Shown in pieces: positions 1-8,194 of a DNA stretch of 64,000 nucleotides; position 1 is the first letter of the stretch; each line of letters starts with the position of its first letter. The notes beneath the pieces were generated by a model. That model saw only the letters and a program-made list of their open reading frames with translations. It made no database searches and was not told the origin of the DNA. The stretch spans positions 1-64,000 of the forward strand of contig JACTMO010000035.1 of assembly GCA_014584605.1 (NCBI GenBank), written 5' to 3'. Made by a program: the position numbers and the translations under genes. Source of the DNA: Bacteroidota bacterium. GTDB lineage: Bacteria; Bacteroidota; Bacteroidia; Flavobacteriales_F; PHOS-HE28.

Positions 1-119
1 CCCCGATTCAAATCCGCCCCACGCTCTTTCTTTCGAGAACCAGCGTCCATGCTCGGTTCAGCTCATGTTCGAGCTTCAGTTAACCGGACAGCAATGAGGT
101 GCCCAGAAGTCTCACCATG

Positions 120-260
120 CTATTTGCGGCGTTCCTTCTCCGTGGTGCGCGGATGCTTCTCCGCATAGCGCTTGGTCACGAACTGACCACTTTCTGAACT
201 CCGGTAGTTGTGTCCATTGCCGGACGACGAACCACCACTTTGCCTGCCTTTGTTGGCCAT
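120..260 (-). CDS. Small basic protein of unknown function (46 aa)
   Basis: A 46-residue protein starting at ATG 260. It has a Gly/Ser-rich N-terminal stretch followed by YRSSESGQFVTKRYAEKHP and a basic tail ending TTEKERRK. From memory, this pattern (aromatic-R-S, G-Q-F-V-T, Y-A-x-K-H-P-x-T-T) recurs in very small bacterial proteins that pipelines often mislabel as multidrug transporters. No membrane segment is visible, so that label would be wrong here. The start is chosen because the conserved part lies just after it; the longer upstream reading looks random. No Shine-Dalgarno sequence is seen. Function is unknown. Confidence 0.6.
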   Translation of the reverse strand: MANKGRQSGGSSSGNGHNYRSSESGQFVTKRYAEKHPRTTEKERRK

Positions 261-699
261 GGCTATCTGGTGGACGCAGGAGATGTTTGCCCGCTGTCCG
301 GGATGTGAAATTACGCGTTGGCTCAGCGGTGGTTCGCGAGAAGATATGCACACAAGTGCGCGTCGCCGTTGAGAATTCCGAGAACCATCCGGTTGGTCGC
401 CATGCTACATTCGCGGATGGAAAGCTGACGTGGTTATTGTCGATCGATGCTCGGCTAATTGGACCACATAACCGCGGTGCGGGCGTGGCTGCTGCCGCTG
501 CTGATGAACGGGCAGGTGATGGTGCGATCAGAAGATCAGCAGATCGGGCGATCGGAGAAGGAGGGCACGGGAATGGCGGCTGTCTCGTCCTGAGCAAAGT
601 GCTTCCGGGTCTGGCCCCCCCCCCATACAAACCTTCCCCAAGATCTTGTAACGCTGCTGCCTGGACGGCTTGGTTGCTTTGTGCCGAGAAACCAGGAAC
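261..699. other. Intergenic stretch without a recognisable gene
   Basis: This stretch separates a minus-strand small gene from a plus-strand lipoprotein gene. Open frames exist on both strands but their translations have no recognisable domain or signal peptide. The only ordered feature seen is four GATC sites at exactly 8-bp spacing (526, 534, 542 and 550). A run of C at 617-625 follows. No tRNA or clear terminator was recognised. Confidence 0.5.
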
Positions 700-1266
700 A
701 TGAAAACCCTTCATCTCCCTTCGCTCGTTCTGGCCGCGCTGCTGCTCGGCGCATGCAGCACCGGAACAAACCACAGCCCGGCCCATGGTGACCATGCAGC
801 ACACGTACACGAGGCGCCGGCTCATACCCAAGCCGCAGCGGATCCCATCGCACCGGTGTTCGAGGCCTACTTCCGCCTGAAGGATGCCTTGGTGGCCGCG
901 GACTCGGTGCAGGCACCCAAGCTGGCGGTGGCGCTGGATGGCACCTTCCACAGCATGGACCGGAACGCGTTGACCGCGGAACTACAGGCCGCTTGGGACG
1001 AGCTGATGGCGACCATCATGGAGCCGCTGCATCCCTTCTACGTCGCCACGGGGCTGGAGGAGCAACGCGCGCTCTTCGCGCAGCTCACGCCCGGCATGCT
1101 GCAGCTGGCCAAGGCCGCACCCACCGCGCAACCGGTCTACCTGGACCATTGCCCCATGTACCACGGCGGCGCGGACTGGCTCAGCCGCGAGCAGGCGATC
1201 AAGAATCCCTTCTACGGGTCCGCGATGCTCAGCTGCGGCAAGGTGAAGGAGACGATCGGCAAGTGA
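700..1266 (+). CDS. DUF3347-type lipoprotein (copper-handling accessory)
   Basis: A 188-residue lipoprotein. Its signal peptide ends in the lipobox LLGAC, so Cys19 would be lipidated and the protein anchored in the cell envelope. A His-rich linker (residues about 24-45, several HxxH patterns) precedes a DUF3347 domain: the YFRLKDALVAAD segment, an LxxxW helix, then CPMYHGGADWLS, NPFYG and a final Cys. In DUF3347 proteins this Cys/Met/His-rich C-terminal part is associated with copper or silver efflux and CusB-type adaptors. Start ATG 700 is preferred over 670 because it places the signal peptide at the N-terminus. Other metal-binding proteins lie nearby (tail at 4322, HMA protein at 20299). 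Copper binding is inferred from the family. Confidence 0.8.
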   Translation: MKTLHLPSLVLAALLLGACSTGTNHSPAHGDHAAHVHEAPAHTQAAADPIAPVFEAYFRLKDALVAADSVQAPKLAVALDGTFHSMDRNALTAELQAAWDELMATIMEPLHPFYVATGLEEQRALFAQLTPGMLQLAKAAPTAQPVYLDHCPMYHGGADWLSREQAIKNPFYGSAMLSCGKVKETIGK

Positions 1267-1363
1267 ACTGAGCCCCGTGCCGGAGAAGCCGCTGGAGCAC
1301 GCCGAGGCGTGAAGCCGAAGCGCAGCGATCGGCAGCGCGGTGACCGCAGCAGCCCCCCTCCCC

Positions 1364-2260
1364 TCACTCCTTCACCAACCGGATGCTCCGGCGTCCTGAG
1401 CCATCGAGCACCACCAGGGCATAGGGGCCCGGGGCCAGGGTGGTCAGGTCCAGTTGCAACGCGGTGGAAGTCGCGTTGCCATGTTGCAACACGCGGCCCT
1501 GGACGTCCATCAACTGCCACTTCGCCGCAGTGGCCAAGCCGAACACCTGCACGCGGCCCGTACCGGGGTTGGGCGTGGCGAAGAGCAGGGCGGATGCCGC
1601 GTGTTCGTCCATGCCGTTGACGATGGCATCCCCGAACACGATCGCCGTGCCGTCGTCCTCGATGTGGCCCAGGGGCTCCACCGGGTTGCTGCGGTAGAAG
1701 TCGATGCTGCCGCTGCTGCTGGTCACCTGCACCACGTTGGCATAGGTGCCTGTGGGCAGCACCACGGTGCCGTAGCCGGAGTAGGTGCGGGTGGTGCTTC
1801 CGGGCGTACCGTTGGAGGTGTGGTTGTCCACGAACGAGTCCTGGTAGGCGAAGGGGAACTGGAGCGGGGTCTTGGGGTCCGTGTACACGTCCGGGTTTGC
1901 ACCGCCCACTTCCTCTGCCAGCATGTCCAGTCCGGCGGAGGTCAGTACGAAGTAATTGTACGTGGTGCCCATGGAGGTGGTCACCATTTGCGCGAGGTTG
2001 GCGGTGGGGTACGAGCCGGCATAGGGTGTGGAGGCGGGGTCCACAAAGGCCGAGGTGCCCGCGTTCAGCTGCAGGGTGATGCCGCTGAAATCCCAGTTGA
2101 CGTTTGCGCCCGTGGCGGTCGGGTCGGCGTTGCCGGGGTCGGTCACCAGGTGCAGGGGGAAGGTCTTGCCGATGAGGTCCACGTTGGCGTACTCGAGCAC
2201 GGGCTGTGCGGTGGTGCAGAGCGCTGACAGGGCCAGACCGAGGGTAATGGTGTTTTTCAT
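1364..2260 (-). CDS. Secreted protein with T9SS C-terminal sorting domain
   Basis: A 298-residue protein. A signal peptide (MKNTITLGLALSALCTTAQ) is followed by a beta-rich body with no family I recognise. The last 80 or so residues form a T9SS type A sorting domain, starting near ATPNPGTGRVQVFG and ending in a strand with VRLVKE-like character, which predicts export across the outer membrane. ATG 2260 is fixed by the signal peptide. It lies directly at the edge of the 224-bp repeat copy A, whose last bases carry a candidate -7 box (CATCTTTG at 2287-2280). The gene therefore seems to use a promoter located inside a duplicated segment. Function is unknown. Confidence 0.8.
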   Translation of the reverse strand: MKNTITLGLALSALCTTAQPVLEYANVDLIGKTFPLHLVTDPGNADPTATGANVNWDFSGITLQLNAGTSAFVDPASTPYAGSYPTANLAQMVTTSMGTTYNYFVLTSAGLDMLAEEVGGANPDVYTDPKTPLQFPFAYQDSFVDNHTSNGTPGSTTRTYSGYGTVVLPTGTYANVVQVTSSSGSIDFYRSNPVEPLGHIEDDGTAIVFGDAIVNGMDEHAASALLFATPNPGTGRVQVFGLATAAKWQLMDVQGRVLQHGNATSTALQLDLTTLAPGPYALVVLDGSGRRSIRLVKE

Positions 2261-2484
2261 GGGGTGTGGATCGGTCCGGCAAAGATGCGGCGCATGGACC
2301 CGGTGCGCAACCACCTGTGCACGGTCCGTGCGAACAACGACCGGTGGGGCGCACCCGGTGCCGGGCGCAACGCCCGCCGGGGTACCTGCGGCGCACCTGC
2401 CGTGCTGCGCTACTTCGCCAGCTCCAGGTCCATCTTGCACTTGCTGCAGCTGCCCGGCTTGTCGGAATTCTCCCCGGGGTGCAT
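2261..2484. repeat. Direct repeat copy A (224 bp; partner at 4173-4396)
   Basis: This segment matches 4173-4396 base for base without indels, with about six mismatches by eye. On the minus strand it carries the last 25 codons of a metal-binding tail (SDKPGSCSKCKMDLELAK and stop), then about 150 bp of non-coding DNA. It ends exactly at the start codon of the gene at 2260. The partner copy lies at the end of the intact gene 4322-5452, so copy A is most simply a duplicated gene end plus its downstream spacer. Confidence 0.9.
2280..2287 (-). promoter_or_regulatory. Candidate -7 element (CATCTTTG) for the gene at 2260
   Basis: CATCTTTG matches the Bacteroidota TAnnTTTG box at all fixed positions but the first. 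It ends 19 nt before ATG 2260. A TTG trinucleotide lies about 20 nt upstream, compatible with the -33 element. The equivalent position in repeat copy B reads CATCTTTA, a weaker match. Confidence 0.45.
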
Positions 2485-2568
2485 CGTAGCGTTGTGCCCT
2501 TCGGCCTGCCCGATGCCCACCAACACGGCGAGGAAGCCGCTGGCGAACTTGGGGTCGGCAGTGGCCAT
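2410..2568 (-). pseudogene. Orphan gene fragment encoding a metal-binding tail
   Basis: A 52-codon reading frame ending in MHPGENSDKPGSCSKCKMD and LELAK, nearly identical to the C-terminus of the barrel protein at 4322-5452. Identity begins only at the HPxENSDKPG part, where the 224-bp repeat starts. The upstream 27 codons are unrelated to the parent, and the CPM motif normally preceding HPE is lost (TMHPGE instead of CPMHPEE). The simplest reading is a copied gene end without its body. Expression as a tiny metal-binding peptide cannot be excluded. Confidence 0.45.
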
Positions 2569-2669
2569 GGTGTGGCGATGCACGGCTTTCCCGGTATGCC
2601 GATGCGGCATGATGAGGCCCGCGTGGAAGACCCTTCGCAGCATGGCCGCCGAAAGGGTCCTGGTCCCAT

Positions 2670-4121
2670 CTACTCCAGCACCACCCGCGCGGTTGTGCGG
2701 AACCCGGCATCGACCACGCTCACCATGTAGAGGCCGGGCGACGACGGAGCACGCAGGCGTTGTGTCCCGAGGACGGGATGGAGTGGTTGCGTGTGCAACA
2801 GGCGACCGGTCGGATCGTAAAGTTCCACCATCGCGGCGTCGGTGTTGTGATGGTCCGTACGCAGCCACACGGAACCGTCCCCGTCGTACCAAACGCGGCA
2901 CCCAGGATCAGCTGTGGCCACCTCCACACCGTTGACCATGCTACCGTGCAAACGCACCAGCTGGTGGTATTGCGTTTCGGTGTCCACTGTTTCGAAGTGG
3001 CCGCCCACGAGGATCTTGCCATCGGGTTGCACGAACACGGTCTGCACAAAGCCGGTGGGGTCGGTGCCCGGCCCAATACCGACGCCGATCATGAAGTCGG
3101 GATCCGCGCTGCCATCGGCCATCAGGCGCACCAGACGTGCCGGACCGGGCTGCATGTTGACGTACTCGTTGCCGGTGAACTCGCCGCCCACCACGATGCG
3201 TCCATCGGGCTGCACCGCCAACGCACGCACCATGGAATACGCATAGAGCGGGGATGTGAAGGACAGGTCATGCGTGCCGTCCATGTTCAATCGCTCCACC
3301 GCGCTGCGCACCACGCCGTTGTGGTACTGGAAATATCCGCCAGCAAGGATCCTGCCGTCCGGTTGTCGGGCCAGGCTGCGTACGATGCCTCCGGTGGCCA
3401 CCAGCCCGGGATCGTTGTCCATGCTGGTATCGAGTGCGCCGTTCGCGGCCAGCAGGGCGATGTGCCCGCTGGGCGTTCCCTGGTATTGCACGAACTGGCC
3501 GCCGACCACCACACGCAGATCGGGCAGTACGAGGATATCGTGGACGTTCCAGTCGAATCCGGTCCCCACCACGAATGTGCTGTCCAAGGAGCCATCCGTG
3601 TTGAACCGGGCGATGTGCGGGCTGCTATGCCCGCCGCAGGTGAAGAACTCGCCGCCGATGAGCACCTTGTTCTCGACGTGCTGGGCGATCGCGAGGACCG
3701 CTCCGTTGATGGAGTTCGGCGGCACATTGAAGCTGGTGTCCAGGCTGCCATCGGCATTCAACCGGGCGACGAAGGAGCTGCTCATGCCGTTGTACGTCAG
3801 GAAGTTGCCGCAGATCAGTATCCGACCATCGTTCATCAGCACCATGTCCGCCACCCCGTTGCCAGGCCCCGGGCCACCAGGATTGAAGGCGGGGTCCAAC
3901 GAGCCATCGGTGTTCAGCCGGACCAGATGATCGAGCCCGCTCCCGGCATAGTTGGTGAACACGCCGCCCACGAGGATCTTGCCGTCGGGCTGCACCAGCA
4001 CGCTGTTGACAAGCACGCTGGGGTCATCCGCCAGGAAACCGTAGTCGATGATGGGCACCTGTGCCTTCAGTGCAGTGGACAGGACAAGGACGCACGCGAT
4101 GATGCTTTGCTTCATGAACAT
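2670..4121 (-). CDS. Delta-60 repeat secreted protein with T9SS sorting domain
   Basis: About 483 residues. A signal peptide (MFMKQSIIACVLVLSTALKAQ) is followed by roughly eight tandem delta-60 repeats of about 50-60 residues. Each repeat is built around QPDGKILVGG-type strands followed by an L-x-x-DGSLDxxF motif, and the fold is expected to be a beta-propeller. The C-terminal 90 residues (from about VWYDGDGSVWLRTD) look like a T9SS sorting domain. ATG 4121 or 4115 are equally possible starts. It lies between the two copies of the 224-bp repeat. Proteins of this type are secreted or surface exposed, with no assigned catalytic role. Two other members lie at 6561-8162 and 41756-43471. Confidence 0.85.
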   Translation of the reverse strand: MFMKQSIIACVLVLSTALKAQVPIIDYGFLADDPSVLVNSVLVQPDGKILVGGVFTNYAGSGLDHLVRLNTDGSLDPAFNPGGPGPGNGVADMVLMNDGRILICGNFLTYNGMSSSFVARLNADGSLDTSFNVPPNSINGAVLAIAQHVENKVLIGGEFFTCGGHSSPHIARFNTDGSLDSTFVVGTGFDWNVHDILVLPDLRVVVGGQFVQYQGTPSGHIALLAANGALDTSMDNDPGLVATGGIVRSLARQPDGRILAGGYFQYHNGVVRSAVERLNMDGTHDLSFTSPLYAYSMVRALAVQPDGRIVVGGEFTGNEYVNMQPGPARLVRLMADGSADPDFMIGVGIGPGTDPTGFVQTVFVQPDGKILVGGHFETVDTETQYHQLVRLHGSMVNGVEVATADPGCRVWYDGDGSVWLRTDHHNTDAAMVELYDPTGRLLHTQPLHPVLGTQRLRAPSSPGLYMVSVVDAGFRTTARVVLE

Positions 4122-4172
4122 GGCGGTTGTATGGGCCTGACGAACTCGGGACCTTGTGGGTTGCCCTTCGAG

Positions 4173-4396
4173 GGGGTGCGGATCGGTCCGGTAAAGATGC
4201 GGCGCATGGGCCCGGTGCGCAACCACCTGTGCACGGTCCGTGCGAACAACGACCGGTGGAGCGCACCCGGTGCCGGGCGCAACGCCCGCCGGGGGACCTG
4301 CGGCGCACCTGCCGTGCTGCGCTACTTCGCCAGCTCCAGGTCCATCTTGCACTTGCTGCAGCTGCCCGGCTTGTCGGAATTCTCCTCGGGGTGCAT
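4173..4396. repeat. Direct repeat copy B (224 bp; partner at 2261-2484)
   Basis: Partner of copy A at a constant offset of 1912 bp. On the minus strand this copy contains the natural 3' end of gene 4322-5452 and the spacer before gene 2670-4121. Because its coding part is continuous with a complete gene, this is the likely source copy. The spacer keeps the same near-identity as the coding part, so similarity is not explained by protein-level selection. That suggests recent duplication or gene conversion. Confidence 0.9.
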
Positions 4397-5452
4397 GGGG
4401 CAGTAGTAGCGGCCCTTCACCGTGGGGAAGGGGAAGGCCGACCGACCGAGGGAGAACCGGTACGAGAGGCCGACGGTGGCGGTGTGCTGGGAGCCCGCCT
4501 GGGTGTAGTGCTCCGCGGAGTTCATGTGCTGGTACAGGGGAACGTCCGCCGAGGCGAAGACGGTGAAGCGGCCCTTGGTCACGCTCACCTGGGGGGTGAG
4601 GAACAGCTTGCGGTAGCCCGTGGCTTCCGGGAAGTAGTTGGAGGGCCTGCCGAACAGCAGCACGCTCTCCAGGATCCGCGTGGGCTTGACGACCTCGTAG
4701 CGCACCTGCAGCGTGACCCCGACGAGCCTGCCGATCGGCCGGGAGCCATAAAGCGCTACGCTCATGAAATCGCCCAGGCGCTCGCCGTTGGGGTTCCAGC
4801 CCTTCAGGATGTACTGGCCGCTCGCGAACAGGTTGAACTTCGAACGGAGGAACCCATGGTGCAGGAAGGCGTGGAAAATGAGGTCGTGCGCCCCGGAGGA
4901 GAGCTGCACATTGGTGGGCTTGGTCACGTAGAAGGTCTCACCCGAGAAGGGCTCGACGTTGCCCGTGGAATCGTTGTAGGAGCCCAGCGGCACCTTGTAC
5001 CCGATGCCGATGGCGATCTCGTTGGACGAGCGGTTGTTCGACCGGCGCAGGACATCGTAGCGCGGAAAGATCACCAGGTCGCCGAACCCTTGGGAACGGT
5101 AGGTCGTTGCCGGGTCCTTGTCCAGCCCGACCTCTTTCTTGAGCAGGTAATACCCGCTCTCCAGGGAGAGCGTGAGGTGCGAGGTGACCCCGTAGGCCAA
5201 CCGCAGGTATCCGTAGTGGCTCTCGAACCGGTCGAAGCTCCGCTCGTCCACGCGCCGGCCCCCCTTGTAGAAGGCTTCGGTGCCGATGTACTGGAAGTTG
5301 GCGTTGACCTCCATCTCCTTCTCCTGGAGCACGCCCTGGGCCGCACCGCCGACGATGCAGCTGCCCCCGCCACCGGCGCAACATTGGGCGCGGACCGGGG
5401 CAGGCCGCAGGAGCGTCGAAAGCACGAGCAGCACTGCGGTCCCCCACGCCAT
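4322..5452 (-). CDS. Outer-membrane beta-barrel protein with C-terminal metal-binding tail
   Basis: A 376-residue protein. A signal peptide (MAWGTAVLLVLSTLLRPAPVRAQ) precedes a Cys/Gly-rich mature N-terminus (CCAGGGGSC). A long region of alternating amphipathic strands follows (GYLRLAYGVTSHLTLSLESGYY and later), typical of an outer-membrane barrel of the phenol-pathway transporter type. The last 25 residues (YYCPMHPEENSDKPG, CSKCKMDLELAK) are a heavy-metal-binding motif like those on P-type ATPases and efflux adaptors. It is probably co-transcribed with the upstream thioredoxin-like gene. An in-frame ATG at 5521 overlaps that gene's stop (TGATG) and would add 23 residues, but 5452 gives a normal signal peptide. 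Substrate unknown; copper is a guess from the tail. Confidence 0.75.
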   Translation of the reverse strand: MAWGTAVLLVLSTLLRPAPVRAQCCAGGGGSCIVGGAAQGVLQEKEMEVNANFQYIGTEAFYKGGRRVDERSFDRFESHYGYLRLAYGVTSHLTLSLESGYYLLKKEVGLDKDPATTYRSQGFGDLVIFPRYDVLRRSNNRSSNEIAIGIGYKVPLGSYNDSTGNVEPFSGETFYVTKPTNVQLSSGAHDLIFHAFLHHGFLRSKFNLFASGQYILKGWNPNGERLGDFMSVALYGSRPIGRLVGVTLQVRYEVVKPTRILESVLLFGRPSNYFPEATGYRKLFLTPQVSVTKGRFTVFASADVPLYQHMNSAEHYTQAGSQHTATVGLSYRFSLGRSAFPFPTVKGRYYCPMHPEENSDKPGSCSKCKMDLELAK

Positions 5453-5520
5453 GTGCCCGCCTGCCGATGCGCGGCGCGCCGACCGTTCACCTCCCTGCGG
5501 TCCGTGCTTGTCCTCCACCA

Positions 5521-6291
5521 TCAACGCACGATGGTCAGGTCCGCAGTACGGCTTCGCTTCCCGTCCGAAAGGCGCACCAGGTAGCTGCCGGCCGCAAGGT
5601 CCTGGGTGGCGATCGCGATGCGGGTCCGGCCTTGCGGCACGTCGCCGTTGTGGAGGTTGCGCAGCAGCCTGCCCATGCGGTCGAACAGGTCGATGCTGAT
5701 CCGTCCCGCACCCGGCATGTCGAAGCCCACCCAGACCTGGTCCGTCGCCGGGTTGGGCAGGACCTCGAGGCCGGAGGCTGTTGCATCCGGGCCGTCGATG
5801 CCCGTGACGGTCAGTGCGTTGTCGATCGCCTGTTGCAGCGCGTTGGCGTTAACCGTGTTGTTCACGTTCAGGAACACTGTGTGGCTGTTGCCGCCCAGCA
5901 CCACGATCTTGGGCATGCCGTTGCTGCCGTAGTGGCTCATGCTGATCGCAGCGTTAGAGAAGGTGGTGATGTTGGTCAGCCCCTGGGCGTTGCACCAGTT
6001 GTTGAGCGCAGCACAGCTCGTGTTCGCATAGTCGTCGCAGACGTACATGACCACCTTGCCCGGGTCCGTTACCTGGTAGCTCTCCACCACGTTGTAGGTG
6101 GTGAGCGTGGGGCCCACGCAGGTATTGCACGGCATCACCCAGGCCAGCACCACCACCTTGCCGGCGTCCAGTTCGGCGAAGAGCTGGTGCGCGGTGCCCG
6201 AGCAATCGGCGCAGTTGAAGTCGGTGGCCGTTTGGGCCGGGGCCAGGGCCGTGCTGAGGCCCAGGGCGGCGGTGAGCAAGTGCTTTTTCAT
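5521..6291 (-). CDS. Secreted thioredoxin-fold protein with T9SS sorting domain
   Basis: A 256-residue protein with a signal peptide (MKKHLLTAALGLSTALAPAQ). Its thioredoxin-like domain starts with a CxxC pair in FNCADCSGT and has a second pair in WVMPCNTCVGPT, where the redox-active CxxC of TlpA-like proteins sits. The MPKIVVLGGNSHTVF segment contains the cis-proline expected for the fold. The last 85 residues (from VLPNPATDQVWVGF) are a T9SS type A sorting domain. Ordinary TlpA-type thioredoxins stay periplasmic, so a T9SS tail implies release or surface attachment. Start ATG 6291 is fixed by the signal peptide. The downstream barrel gene begins about 70 bp after its stop. Confidence 0.8.
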   Translation of the reverse strand: MKKHLLTAALGLSTALAPAQTATDFNCADCSGTAHQLFAELDAGKVVVLAWVMPCNTCVGPTLTTYNVVESYQVTDPGKVVMYVCDDYANTSCAALNNWCNAQGLTNITTFSNAAISMSHYGSNGMPKIVVLGGNSHTVFLNVNNTVNANALQQAIDNALTVTGIDGPDATASGLEVLPNPATDQVWVGFDMPGAGRISIDLFDRMGRLLRNLHNGDVPQGRTRIAIATQDLAAGSYLVRLSDGKRSRTADLTIVR

Positions 6292-6527
6292 CGGTTCGGC
6301 ACGCCCGGCCCGGAAGGGGCTCCGAGGCGCGCTGCGAAATTAGGTCGGCGGCCAGGCAGACGCCGACATACGGGCCGTTCCGTTGGGATCCCAGCGCGGC
6401 TGGCGGTGCGTCGGCCCGGGTGGGGCCGGCGGGCCGACCGGTAGCCGTGGTGGTCCCGCCCGGGCGCGGTGGGTCGGTGACCGGTGCATGCCGGACGGAT
6501 GGCGGGGAAGCCTGCTAATGAGCACAG

Positions 6528-6535
6528 TAACTTTC
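6528..6535 (+). promoter_or_regulatory. Candidate -7 element (TAACTTTC)
   Basis: TAACTTTC lies 25 nt before ATG 6561 and matches TAnnTTTG except at the last base. A similar element on the opposite strand (TAATTTCG near 6336-6343) could serve the divergent gene at 6291. Confidence 0.45.
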
Positions 6536-6560
6536 GGGGTGTCACCAACCGCTTCAACCC

Positions 6561-8162
6561 ATGAGAACCCTACGACATATCCTCGTTTCGGGCGCCATGA
6601 TGTTCGGCATGGGCATTGAAACCCACGCCCAGACCGGCGGGCTGGATCCCCTGTTCGCCAACGGCGGCATCTTCGTGCACGACCTCGGGGCGCCTGACCG
6701 GTTCCAAAAGGTCTTGGTGCAGGAGGCCGATCAGTACCTGGTGGCCACGGGGTACACGATGCCCCCCGGCACCGGCGGCCACCTGATCGTGGTCAGGACC
6801 CTGCCCGACGGCACGCTCGACACGGGGTTCGATGGCGATGGTGTCGTGGAGATCAATGCCTTCAACGGCACCATCGGGTTCGACCTGTTCCAGCAAGATG
6901 ATCAGAAGATCGTGGTCGCCGGGGTGCGGGCCGATGCCAATTCGGATTACGCCATGCTGGTCGTGCGCCTGCTTTCCGACGGCAGCCTCGATCCGTCCTT
7001 CGGTGTCGGTGGGATCAGCGAATTGGTCATCGGTACAGGTAACAGTTACGCCTACGCGGCGTCCCCGCTATCCGGCCATCGGATCCTGCTGGCCGGCGCG
7101 GCAGAGCTCGGATCGACGGATGACGTTCCCGTGGTGGTGCGGGTGGATGAGTACGGCGCGCTCGATCCCACCTTCGGGAACGCCGGCGTGGCCGAGGTTC
7201 CGGTGATCGAGGACGACAGCAGGTTCTGGGACATCGGCCTGCAGAGCGACGGCGGCATCGTGGCCTGCGGCGCGTACGACCAGGGCACGGGCACGGGAGG
7301 CTACCTGGACAGCGATGTGCTCGTGGCGCGGTTCACCGACAGCGGCACCCTTGACCCCGGCTTCGGCAACGGGGGCACCATCATCATGCCCATCTCGGTG
7401 GAGATGTCGGAAAGCGCTCAAGCCATGACCATCGATGCGAACGATAACATCCTGCTCTGCGGCCAATTCGTGCAGACGGACCTGACCTTCGATGCCTTCG
7501 TGATGAAGTTCGATCCGGGGGGACAGGAGGATGGAGGCTTCGGCAACGGTGGCCTGGTGACCTTCCAGAACGCCGTGGTGGACCTGTTCGACGATGTGGC
7601 CGTGATGGCCGATGGAAGGGTGCTGGTCTGCGGCACATCGGGTGGCCCCCTGTCCGATCCGCGCGACCAGGTGCTGGCGCGCTACCTGTCCGACGGCGCG
7701 CCGGACCCGGCGTTCGGCATCAATGGCCGGGTGCTCACCACCGTGATGGGCGGCAGCGATGCGGCCACGTCGATGGCGTTGACGGCCGATGGGAAGATCA
7801 TCGTGGCGGGATACGCGGAAATGACCACCGACCTGGATGCGACGATCTTCCGCCACCTGAACGAGGTGGGTTCGGGTGTTGACGAGCAGGAGGATGTCCC
7901 CGACCTGGTGATCATGCCCAACCCGCTGCGTGCCGGAGGGTCGGCGATGATCGAGGCCCAAGGGGTTGCTGCGTGGGCTGCGACGGCGGAGCTGATCGGA
8001 CCGTACGGCCACACCATGCCGCTGGCGATCGATGGTGGGCGAGGACCGGACCGTTATGTGCTGCACCTGCCGACTTCCCTGGCCGCGGGCATGCACATCC
8101 TGCGGCTCGTCGCGGCTGATGGGGCGGTGATCGGCCGGGCCAGGCTGGTCGTGCTGCGGTAG
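6561..8162 (+). CDS. Delta-60 repeat secreted protein with T9SS sorting domain
   Basis: A 533-residue protein with an N-terminal signal peptide ending near THAQ. It has about seven tandem delta-60 units with the pattern LxDGxLDxxFGxxG followed by a strand-rich segment (for example DGTLDTGFDGDG, DGSLDPSFGVGG and SGTLDPGFGNGG). The C-terminal 90 residues begin with VIMPNPLRAGG, a typical T9SS sorting-domain entry, and end in RLVVLR. It is predicted to be exported and surface-attached or released. Sequence and layout match the proteins at 2670-4121 and 41756-43471. No enzymatic motif is visible. It converges with the LytTR regulator gene. Confidence 0.87.
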   Translation: MRTLRHILVSGAMMFGMGIETHAQTGGLDPLFANGGIFVHDLGAPDRFQKVLVQEADQYLVATGYTMPPGTGGHLIVVRTLPDGTLDTGFDGDGVVEINAFNGTIGFDLFQQDDQKIVVAGVRADANSDYAMLVVRLLSDGSLDPSFGVGGISELVIGTGNSYAYAASPLSGHRILLAGAAELGSTDDVPVVVRVDEYGALDPTFGNAGVAEVPVIEDDSRFWDIGLQSDGGIVACGAYDQGTGTGGYLDSDVLVARFTDSGTLDPGFGNGGTIIMPISVEMSESAQAMTIDANDNILLCGQFVQTDLTFDAFVMKFDPGGQEDGGFGNGGLVTFQNAVVDLFDDVAVMADGRVLVCGTSGGPLSDPRDQVLARYLSDGAPDPAFGINGRVLTTVMGGSDAATSMALTADGKIIVAGYAEMTTDLDATIFRHLNEVGSGVDEQEDVPDLVIMPNPLRAGGSAMIEAQGVAAWAATAELIGPYGHTMPLAIDGGRGPDRYVLHLPTSLAAGMHILRLVAADGAVIGRARLVVLR

Positions 8163-8194
8163 CCCCGGGTGGGGCCTTGGTCCGGCGTTGCCGG

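Noticed and set aside
1-45. Possible 3' end of a tRNA (a TTCAAAT loop-like motif)
   Set aside because: The flanking bases do not form a T-stem and the downstream bases do not fit an acceptor stem with CCA.
287-703. A 138-codon open frame upstream of the DUF3347 lipoprotein
   Set aside because: No domain or signal peptide is visible, and it overlaps the true start of the lipoprotein gene.
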